Origin: Nitrosopumilales archaeon CG15_BIG_FIL_POST_REV_8_21_14_020_37_12
Lineage (GTDB): Archaea; Thermoproteota; Nitrososphaeria; Nitrososphaerales; Nitrosopumilaceae
Length of the DNA stretch: 5,238 nt
Assembly: GCA_002781805.1 (NCBI GenBank)
Contig: PFFZ01000081.1
Span: forward strand, 1 to 5,238
Reading direction: 5' to 3'
Shown here: piece after piece, positions 1 to 4,850 of the stretch
Layout: each line of letters begins with the position of its first letter
Numbering within the stretch: the first letter of the stretch is position 1
Notes under the pieces: model-generated
The model's input: the letters and a program-made list of their open reading frames with translations, nothing else
Databases searched by the model: none
Told to the model about the DNA's origin: nothing
Program-made: the position numbers and the translations under genes

Positions 1-2
1 AT

Positions 3-251
3 CTTGATAAATCTGACCAAACAAATTCTGTGGAATTGGAAATTCTTGGTATGGAAAAATCGTATCATAAAATATTTTCTGAATCTGAATTTATTGAGAT
101 TGTTCCTTTTCCAAGTATTCCAAAATATGGTTGGGCAATTCATCCGGTAGTTTTTGATATTGATCATGATACTTTTGGCAAGGTCCAACTAAAAACTGAA
201 ATTCACTCATTGGGAGAACCTGTACCTGTCGTAATTTATGGCAAACCCTAG
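3..251 (+). CDS. C-terminal end of an unrecognised protein (partial, runs off left edge)
   Basis: The frame is open from the first full codon at base 3 to a TAG at 249-251, giving 82 visible residues. A GTG at 30 could start a short ORF, but the frame continues upstream without a stop, so this is more likely the tail of a longer gene. The visible part is mixed charged and hydrophobic, with a proline/aromatic stretch (PFPSIPKYGWAIHP) followed by a beta-strand-like end (VQLKTEI, PVPVVIYG). There is no transmembrane segment. It is not the cobalamin-binding mutase small subunit, because the DxHxxG motif and Rossmann-like end of that family are absent from what can be seen. It lies 44 bp upstream of meaB on the same strand, so co-transcription is plausible. 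I do not recognise the family. Confidence 0.6.
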   Translation, partial: LDKSDQTNSVELEILGMEKSYHKIFSESEFIEIVPFPSIPKYGWAIHPVVFDIDHDTFGKVQLKTEIHSLGEPVPVVIYGKP

Positions 252-295
252 ATCGTAAACAAGATTTTATTGCAGCTAACAAAAGATTTCTTGTA

Positions 296-1213
296 TTGGA
301 TTTACTTGTAGATCTTAAAAAAGGAAAACGAGGTGCCATCGCCAAAGCTATATCTATCATGGAAAATGATCAACCTGAAGCAAAAAAACTCCTAAAAAAA
401 ATTTTCAAAGAAACTGGAACCTCTATAGTTATTGGAATTACTGGTCCTGCAGGTGCTGGAAAAAGTTCACTGATAAACAAGACAGTTGTTGCTATGAAAA
501 AATTGAGGACAAAACCTGCTGTACTTGCAGTTGATCCTACAAGTCATGTAACTGGCGGTGCAATCTTGGGTGATAGAGTTAGAATGAGTGAATCTACTGA
601 TTCTGGAACCTATATTCGAAGTATTGCTTCACGAGGTGCAACTGGTGCGGTTTCACGTTCATTGAGAAACAGTATTCGCGTTTTAGAGTATGCGGGATTC
701 AATCCTGTTATCATTGAAAGTGTAGGTGCAGGTCAGACCGAAGTTGAAATTTCTAATATTGCTGATATTACAGTAGTTGTTTTTAATCCTAATACTGGAG
801 ACAGTATACAAACAATCAAAGCAGGACTGACTGAGATTGGTGATATTTATCTTGTCAATAAAAGTGATTTGGATGGGACCAATCAGCTGTTTGATGCAGT
901 TAGGGACTTTATAGGTGCCTCTGAACGAAATCCCATTATACTGAAGACTTCGGTAAAGAAGAATTCTGGAATAATTGAATTTGCAAAGACTCTACGGAAG
1001 ATGATGGATGAAAAAAAGAAAATCAAACATAAAAAAGACCAAGAAAGACTTGAATCTGAACTTAAAGATATTGTTTTAAATAACATTAAAGAAAAGATGG
1101 ATGAAATGCTAGAATCTGACAAATCATTTTCAAAATATCTAAAAAAGCTGCTGTCTAAGGAAATTGATCCATTTGAAGCAGGAGATAAAATTACAAAGAC
1201 TTTGGTAAAGTGA
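296..1213 (+). CDS. meaB: MeaB/ArgK-type G3E GTPase, methylmalonyl-CoA mutase chaperone
   Basis: This 305-residue cytoplasmic P-loop GTPase belongs to the MeaB (formerly LAO/AO transport ATPase, ArgK) family, which gates adenosylcobalamin loading and protects methylmalonyl-CoA mutase from inactivation. Visible motifs in order: the family N-terminal helix with GKRGAIAKAIS near residues 10-20; Walker A GPAGAGKSS at 50-58; the switch segment AVDPTS then TGGAILGDRVRM at 78-97; SRGATGAVS at 112-120; the ESVGAGQTEVE loop at 141-151 (usually ETVGVGQ); and NKSD, the guanine-specificity motif, at 188-191. A charged helical C-terminus (about 235-305) corresponds to the dimerisation region. The start is a TTG: the frame is open back to a TGA at 197-199 but has no ATG or GTG, and TTG 296 puts the family N-terminus in the expected place. 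No Shine-Dalgarno is seen. The mutase gene follows after 7 bp, which supports the assignment. Confidence 0.93.
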   Translation: MDLLVDLKKGKRGAIAKAISIMENDQPEAKKLLKKIFKETGTSIVIGITGPAGAGKSSLINKTVVAMKKLRTKPAVLAVDPTSHVTGGAILGDRVRMSESTDSGTYIRSIASRGATGAVSRSLRNSIRVLEYAGFNPVIIESVGAGQTEVEISNIADITVVVFNPNTGDSIQTIKAGLTEIGDIYLVNKSDLDGTNQLFDAVRDFIGASERNPIILKTSVKKNSGIIEFAKTLRKMMDEKKKIKHKKDQERLESELKDIVLNNIKEKMDEMLESDKSFSKYLKKLLSKEIDPFEAGDKITKTLVK

Positions 1214-1220
1214 GAATAAC

Positions 1221-2822
1221 ATGGTGTCAAAAAAATCCTCAAAATCAAAAGAACCTGAAAAGAAAATTTTCACTGATTCAAAATTTCTTGTAAAGAGAAT
1301 TTATCAAAAGTCTTCTAAAAAATATGTATCTGAAGATTCTGGAAAATATCCATTTACCAGAGGCATTCATCCTGGGATGTATCGTGATAGATTTTGGACA
1401 ATGCGTCAGTATTCTGGGTTTGGTGATGCAAAACTCACAAATGAGCGTTTCAAATTCATGCTTGAAAAAGGACAAACTGGTCTTAGTATGGCCTTTGATC
1501 TCCCTACTCAAATAGGATATGATCCTGATTCTCCTCAGGCAGAAGGTGAAGTTGGCAAAGTTGGTGTATCTATTGCATCTCTTAAAGATATGATGACTGC
1601 ATTTGACGGTATTCCACTTGGCAAAGTTAGTTCTTCTATGACCATCAACTCTACTGCATCAACCCTTCTTGCATACTATATTGCAGTGGGGGAATCACAA
1701 GGATTCAAAAGTGAACAACTCCGAGGAACTACACAAAACGATATTCTCAAAGAATACATTGCAAGAAACACGTACATCTACCCACCACAACCCTCAATGA
1801 GATTAATTGGTGATATGATTGGCTATTGTGCACAAAAAGTTCCCCAATGGTATCCCGTATCAATATCTGGCTATCACATGAGAGAAGCTGGTTGCACTGC
1901 CACTCAGGAAGTTGCATTTACGCTTGCAAACGCCATTGCATATATTCAGACATGTCTTGATCGTGGTTTGAAAATTGATGATTTTGCGCCTAGACTGTCG
2001 TTTTTCTTTTGTTGCACAATTGAGTTCTTTGAAGAGGTTGCAAAATTCAGAGTTGCAAGAAAGGTGTATGCAAAAATTCTAAAAGAAATGTTCCATGCAA
2101 AAGATCCAAAATCAATGCAACTAAAATTCCATACTCAAACAAGTGGGGAGTCCCTTACTGCTCAACAGCCTGACAATAACATTGTCAGAGTTGCAATTCA
2201 AACAATGGCTGCAGTTATGGGTGGAACACAATCACTTCATACAAACTCTCGAGATGAAGCACTTGCGTTACCTACACAAGAATCTGCAAAGATTGCATTG
2301 AGAACCCAACAAATTGTTGCTCATGAAAGTGGTATTACTAAGACAGCTGATCCGATGGGCGGTTCATATTATCTTGAAGATCTTTGTACTCAAATTGAAG
2401 ACGGAGTGTGGAAATATCTTAAAAAGATTCACCAAATGGGTGGTTCTGTAAAGGCAATTGAGAAAGGATTTTTCCAATCGGAAATAAGACAAAATGCTTA
2501 CCGTCTAAAGAAAGAGACTGATGATGGAGAGCGAATTTTGGTTGGCGTTAACAAGTATGTAGAAAAAGAAGTGCAACCTGAATTATTACGTATAGATGAT
2601 CGAATTGAGATTCAACAAAAGAAGGATCTCAAAAAACTTAGATCATCACGTGATACAAAGAAAGTAGAAAAGGCCCTGTCTTCTATGAAAAGCGCTGCAG
2701 ACACTGATGAAAATCTAATGCCATACATTATTTCTGCTGCAAAGGCATATGCCACGACTGGTGAAATCAGTAATACGTTTAGAGAAGTTTTTGGAGAATA
2801 TCGTCCAAAAGAGGTCTTTTAG
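1221..2822 (+). CDS. Methylmalonyl-CoA mutase, large (catalytic) subunit
   Basis: This 533-residue protein is the substrate-binding TIM-barrel subunit that converts (R)-methylmalonyl-CoA to succinyl-CoA with adenosylcobalamin. Family motifs include TRGIHPGMY (46-54), MRQYSGFG (61-68), FDLPTQIGYD (92-101), RNTYIYPPQPSMR (182-194), ISGYHMREAG (215-224), DFAPRLSFF (254-262), TQTSGESLTAQQP (305-317), GGTQSLHTNS (334-343), DPMGGSYY (377-384), VGVNKY (441-446) and SSRD (475-478). Mapped to the Propionibacterium enzyme, Tyr64 matches Tyr89, Arg182 matches Arg207, and Tyr218/His219 match Tyr243/His244. The Tyr/Arg pair is diagnostic of methylmalonyl-CoA rather than isobutyryl- or 2-hydroxyisobutyryl-CoA mutase. 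The protein ends after the catalytic domain with no B12-binding DxHxxG domain, so a separate small subunit is required. The first 15 or so residues are a Lys/Ser-rich leader. The ATG lies 7 bp after the meaB stop. Often annotated mcmA, mutB or mcm. Confidence 0.96.
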   Translation: MVSKKSSKSKEPEKKIFTDSKFLVKRIYQKSSKKYVSEDSGKYPFTRGIHPGMYRDRFWTMRQYSGFGDAKLTNERFKFMLEKGQTGLSMAFDLPTQIGYDPDSPQAEGEVGKVGVSIASLKDMMTAFDGIPLGKVSSSMTINSTASTLLAYYIAVGESQGFKSEQLRGTTQNDILKEYIARNTYIYPPQPSMRLIGDMIGYCAQKVPQWYPVSISGYHMREAGCTATQEVAFTLANAIAYIQTCLDRGLKIDDFAPRLSFFFCCTIEFFEEVAKFRVARKVYAKILKEMFHAKDPKSMQLKFHTQTSGESLTAQQPDNNIVRVAIQTMAAVMGGTQSLHTNSRDEALALPTQESAKIALRTQQIVAHESGITKTADPMGGSYYLEDLCTQIEDGVWKYLKKIHQMGGSVKAIEKGFFQSEIRQNAYRLKKETDDGERILVGVNKYVEKEVQPELLRIDDRIEIQQKKDLKKLRSSRDTKKVEKALSSMKSAADTDENLMPYIISAAKAYATTGEISNTFREVFGEYRPKEVF

Positions 2823-2844
2823 ATGGATTTGAGTTTGTTTTATT

Positions 2845-2857
2845 GAATATTATATTC
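2845..2857. repeat. 13-bp odd-centred palindrome (6-bp arms)
   Basis: GAATAT, one spacer base, then ATATTC form a perfect inverted repeat 22 bp after the mutase stop codon. The arms are AT-rich, so chance is a real alternative. A one-base spacer is too short for a hairpin loop, so if functional it would more likely be a protein-binding site on DNA. Confidence 0.3.
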
Positions 2858-2889
2858 TGTGAATATTTGTTTTAATAACTGGTTTCATA

Positions 2890-2936
2890 TTCTTTTTTTA
2901 CACTTTGTTATCTTGTTAATTTTTTTATATTTTTGC
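2890..2936 (+). terminator. U-tract terminators downstream of the mutase gene
   Basis: About 70-115 bp after the mutase stop the plus strand has two T7 runs (2893-2899 and 2920-2926) and a T5 run (2930-2934), separated by AT-rich sequence. Archaeal RNA polymerase terminates on such U-tracts without needing a hairpin, so this is the likely 3' end of the meaB-mutase transcript. No stable GC-rich hairpin precedes them. The assignment rests on position and composition only. Confidence 0.45.
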
Positions 2937-2959
2937 TCCGTTTGATGTTACAGTAAATG

Positions 2960-2976
2960 AATATGCAGTGCATATT
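2960..2976. repeat. 17-bp odd-centred palindrome (8-bp arms), operator-like
   Basis: AATATGCA, one central G, then TGCATATT form a perfect inverted repeat of 8-bp arms. This is the longest perfect palindrome I noticed in the gap and has the size and symmetry of a dimeric helix-turn-helix operator. It has no adjacent gene start: the nearest plausible plus-strand start is about 490 bp downstream, which weakens the operator reading. Confidence 0.4.
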
Positions 2977-3075
2977 TTGCTATGTTTTATTTTGCTTTAT
3001 GCTGTTTTCAATCCCCTATGGCTCTTGTTTTGTTAAATGAATTAGTAATTGTATTTGTGTTATGCTATTTTGACA

Positions 3076-3090
3076 TAAAACAATGTTTTA
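3076..3090. repeat. 15-bp inverted repeat overlapping a TATA-like box
   Basis: TAAAAC, spacer AAT, then GTTTTA form a perfect 6-bp-arm inverted repeat. Its right arm overlaps TTTTAAAA at 3086-3093, a symmetrical TATA-like box. A bound regulator here could block that promoter, but no clear gene starts at the expected distance (about 3117), so a product is not evident. Confidence 0.3.
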
Positions 3091-3250
3091 AAAGATTTGT
3101 TCTTTTTAATTTGTTGTAAGTGTTTGTATGTCTAGCAATGAAATATGAATAATGAAAAAACGTTTTGAACAACTTGGATCTAGTCCATTTGTTTCGAGTG
3201 TGCAACCTTGGTTATTAGGTTTGCAAGTATCAGTTTTTTGGTCTGACTGA

Positions 3251-3418
3251 ATCTGGATTTTTTGCCAGATAGTGATACATGCACAGTTGGTCTGTGCCAC
3301 ATCTACAGTTCATAGTTCTGCAAAATAATACTAGTATAAAAAAATTTCACTTAACATATTCGATCCCACTTCAGCAGTTTTTTTCAGTGGATCCAAACGA
3401 TCTGACTATGACTGATCG
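3251..3418. other. Segment with four potential stem-loops (candidate structured RNA)
   Basis: Four inverted repeats lie within 168 bp. They are ATCTGG/CCAGAT with an 8-nt loop (3251-3270); GCACAG/CTGTGC with a 5-nt loop (3281-3297); GATCC(C)ACT/AGTGGATC with one bulged C (3362-3393); and CGATC/GATCG (3398-3418). A TATAAAA box at 3335-3341 would place a plus-strand start near 3362, at the third stem. On the minus strand, an AT box around 3335-3345 could drive an RNA covering the first two stems. It matches no RNA family I can name; C/D-box motifs were sought and not convincingly found. This could be a small RNA, two overlapping ones, or coincidence. Confidence 0.3.
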
Positions 3419-3433
3419 ACCAAAACACTCTAG

Positions 3434-3440
3434 TTTAATA
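3434..3440 (+). promoter_or_regulatory. TATA-like box for the orphan ORF
   Basis: TTTAATA is centred 31 bp upstream of the TTG at 3468. With the usual archaeal TATA-to-start distance of about 26 bp, transcription would begin near 3463, giving a nearly leaderless message. This is the main support for the TTG start. The match is short and AT-rich. Confidence 0.4.
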
Positions 3441-3467
3441 GCCTGATCTTACATTTGAGATCCAAAT

Positions 3468-3776
3468 TTGAATCCTTTATTCCAGCTAAGCACAAGAAAT
3501 TATGGGGCAGAACTGCCTTTGGTGATTCAAGCACTAACTGCTTTGAGTCTGGAATGTGATGTCAAAAATGGATTTGCCCTAGGAGAGCCATTTCAAAAGT
3601 TTGGGTGGACATTTTTTAATATTCAGATCAGTGAAAAACTTGCTGAAATCATTGAAAAATCTGGAATGATGGAAGGTGCATTGGGGTTTAAGATTGGGGA
3701 GCAGATGACTAATTTCATTGGCCATTATCTGGAGACTAAAGGTAGTTCTGTAAGAATAAAGAAAATTGATTACTGA
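3468..3776 (+). CDS. Orphan hypothetical protein, 102 residues
   Basis: The frame opens after a TGA at 3456-3458, and the TTG at 3468 is the first usable start. A GTG at 3522 and ATGs near 3667 would remove much of the protein. The predicted product is soluble, without a signal peptide or membrane segment. A mixed hydrophobic N-terminal half (ELPLVIQALTALSLE near residues 15-29) is followed by FGWTFFNIQISEKLAEIIEKSG (about 45-66) and a basic end (VRIKKIDY). I recognise no domain or catalytic motif. Plausible amphipathic segments, 102 stop-free codons in AT-rich DNA and a well-placed TATA-like box favour a real gene. Against that are the TTG start, the lack of a recognisable family and the adjoining non-coding stretch. 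It could also be a truncated remnant of a longer gene. The epimerase begins 54 bp downstream but appears to have its own promoter. Confidence 0.5.
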   Translation: MNPLFQLSTRNYGAELPLVIQALTALSLECDVKNGFALGEPFQKFGWTFFNIQISEKLAEIIEKSGMMEGALGFKIGEQMTNFIGHYLETKGSSVRIKKIDY

Positions 3777-3799
3777 TTACTCGTGTGAAAAATAAAACC

Positions 3800-3807
3800 A
3801 ATTAATA
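3800..3807 (+). promoter_or_regulatory. TATA-like box of the epimerase gene
   Basis: AATTAATA is centred about 27 bp before the ATG at 3831. That is the spacing expected if transcription begins at or next to the start codon, as is common in leaderless archaeal genes. No Shine-Dalgarno precedes the ATG (the bases before it are TTTTAAG), which agrees. Confidence 0.5.
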
Positions 3808-3830
3808 CTGTTATTTCTTTAGATTTTAAG

Positions 3831-4226
3831 ATGAAGATTGATCATATTGCAATTGCAGTAAACAACGTTGAAGAATCCGCCAAAGTTTACCAGGAGGCTT
3901 TGGGAGTAGGTGATGTTGAATTTGAAACTGTTGAAACTGAAGGTGTTAAAGTAGCAATACTCCATCTTGAAAATGGTCGAATTGAATTAATGCAGCCAAC
4001 AGACGAAAACAGCCCGATTAAAAAATTTCTGGATAAAAAAGGACAAGGACTACATCATTTGGCTTTAGAAACTGACAATATAGAAGGAGAGGTTTCTAGA
4101 ATGGAAGGTTGTGGTATACAGTTTCTGGGAAACATCCGACCTGGATCTGCAGGAACTAAGGTTACTTTCATTCATCCAAAGTCGTTACATGGTGTTTTGG
4201 CAGAGCTGTGTTCCCATCCAAAATGA
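3831..4226 (+). CDS. Methylmalonyl-CoA epimerase (VOC superfamily)
   Basis: This 131-residue metal-dependent enzyme interconverts (S)- and (R)-methylmalonyl-CoA, feeding the mutase. It has the two-module vicinal-oxygen-chelate layout: KIDHIAIAV (2-10) opens the first beta-alpha-beta-beta-beta unit and GLHHLALETDNIE (73-85) opens the second. The metal ligands by family are His5, Glu52 in RIELMQP (Gln65 in the Propionibacterium enzyme), a His of the HH pair at 75-76, and Glu125 in GVLAEL (Glu141 equivalent and catalytic acid/base). FIHPKSLHGVLAEL near the end is the signature of this family rather than a glyoxalase. The length is normal. It lies 1 kb downstream of the mutase on the same strand, separated by the orphan ORF, and seems to be transcribed from its own promoter. 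The next gene converges, with only 21 bp between stops. Often named mce or epi. Confidence 0.93.
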   Translation: MKIDHIAIAVNNVEESAKVYQEALGVGDVEFETVETEGVKVAILHLENGRIELMQPTDENSPIKKFLDKKGQGLHHLALETDNIEGEVSRMEGCGIQFLGNIRPGSAGTKVTFIHPKSLHGVLAELCSHPK

Positions 4227-4247
4227 TTTAATTATCTACTGTTTACA

Positions 4248-4805
4248 CTATTCCATCATTTTCAGAGTATCTGATGCAGTAATTATTCCTATTATCTTTG
4301 ATTTTTTTGAAACTAGAATGCATTTTGAGTATCGAATCAATGGGACTAGAACATTTGCTGGTGTATTGTAGTCCACTATTGGCGGTACAGATTCCATGGT
4401 GTCTGCTAGTTTGGCATTTTTGAGTTCTGCTTCTCCGACATCTGCTAAGTGTTTTACGATACCATCTTCTGATACCATCCCTACGACATCCTGATCACTA
4501 AATACTGGAATTTGGCTGATTGATAGTTGATGCATCAATTTTATTGCATCATGCAGCGTGTTGGTTGGTTTTAGTTTTACAATATCTTTGCTACAAAAAT
4601 CGCCTGCCGTATGAGATGATGATTTTCCCTCCAAACTTGCAAGACTATCGAATATTCTTTTTGCAGTCTCGTAGCTTGGCTGACTTCTTCCTGATTCAAT
4701 TTGATTAATCATTGACGTGCTAACTCCTGTCATTGTGGCTAGTTTTTTTTGTGTAATTCCAATTTTGAGTCTCATTTGTTTTATCGCGTCAATTCTTGGT
4801 AGCAA
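4248..4805 (-). CDS. XRE-type helix-turn-helix protein with tandem CBS domains
   Basis: This 185-residue predicted transcription regulator has a Cro/cI-type HTH at about residues 9-55 (ITQKKLATMTGVSTSMINQIESGR at 17-40, with the typical Q-x-S/T recognition-helix pattern). Two CBS domains follow, at about 67-125 (ending SISQIPVFSDQDVVGMVSEDGIVKHL) and 133-184 (ending SKIIGIITASDTLK). CBS pairs usually bind AMP, ATP or SAM, so the protein probably links DNA binding to a nucleotide ligand. The architecture is widespread in archaea. The start is TTG at 4805: the upstream frame runs to the TAA that ends the PPDK gene and has no ATG, GTG or TTG in between, and MLPRIDAIKQMR matches the usual N-terminus of this family. 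A TATA-like box 28 bp upstream supports it. It lies 45 bp downstream of PPDK on the same strand, so read-through is possible. Its targets are unknown. Confidence 0.88.
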   Translation of the reverse strand: MLPRIDAIKQMRLKIGITQKKLATMTGVSTSMINQIESGRSQPSYETAKRIFDSLASLEGKSSSHTAGDFCSKDIVKLKPTNTLHDAIKLMHQLSISQIPVFSDQDVVGMVSEDGIVKHLADVGEAELKNAKLADTMESVPPIVDYNTPANVLVPLIRYSKCILVSKKSKIIGIITASDTLKMME

Positions 4806-4829
4806 TTCGCTATAACATGATGGAACTTG

Positions 4830-4837
4830 TTTTAAAA
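4830..4837 (-). promoter_or_regulatory. TATA-like box of the HTH-CBS gene
   Basis: TTTTAAAA is centred about 28 bp upstream of the TTG start on the minus strand, as expected for a leaderless transcript. The box is symmetrical, so it could in principle also direct plus-strand transcription antisense to the PPDK 3' end. Confidence 0.45.
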
Positions 4838-4850
4838 TCTGCTGTATTGG

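Larger units (their letters stand above)
2823..3467. other. Long T-rich intergenic region without a convincing gene
   Basis: These 645 bp separate the mutase from the orphan ORF. Open frames are short: a 64-codon minus-strand frame (3106-3300, GTG start) and a 32-codon plus-strand frame starting at ATG 3152 have no family features. No tRNA T-loop or rRNA signature was found. The left part holds long T runs and three short palindromes (2845-2857, 2960-2976, 3076-3090). The middle to right part (3251-3418) holds four potential stem-loops, and the end is unusually rich in GATC. TATA-like boxes occur at 3086-3093 (TTTTAAAA), 3335-3341 (TATAAAA) and 3434-3440. The region could be regulatory, could encode a small RNA, or could be decayed sequence; the sequence alone does not decide. 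Confidence 0.6.

Noticed and set aside
91..360. 89-codon minus-strand open frame across the left-edge gene and the meaB start
   Set aside because: It overlaps two plus-strand genes, one of them clearly real, and has no recognisable features.
883..1248. 121-codon minus-strand open frame inside meaB
   Set aside because: It is the antisense of the lysine/serine-rich meaB C-terminus; the plus-strand GTPase motifs make that strand the coding one.
2845..2899. Intrinsic hairpin terminator after the mutase
   Set aside because: The palindrome at 2845-2857 has a one-base centre and would fold only as a weak AT stem, and the T run lies about 35 bp further on. U-tract termination without a hairpin is the simpler reading.
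3152..3250. 32-codon plus-strand open frame (starts MKKRFEQLG) ending just before the hairpin at 3251
   Set aside because: Too short to distinguish from chance, no TATA-like box at the leaderless distance and no Shine-Dalgarno. The hairpin right after its stop is suggestive but not enough.
3106..3300. 64-codon minus-strand open frame with a GTG start in the long gap
   Set aside because: Composition is not protein-like, no family motif is visible, no TATA box sits at a suitable distance, and it runs through two of the hairpins.
2823..3467. Search for tRNA, C/D-box RNA, riboswitch or CRISPR repeats in the long gap
   Set aside because: No tRNA T-loop consensus, no paired C and D boxes at sensible spacing, no cobalamin-riboswitch B12-box and no regularly repeated direct repeats were seen.
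4111..4371. 86-codon plus-strand frame over the epimerase 3' end and HTH-CBS 3' end
   Set aside because: Shadow of two well-supported genes in another frame.
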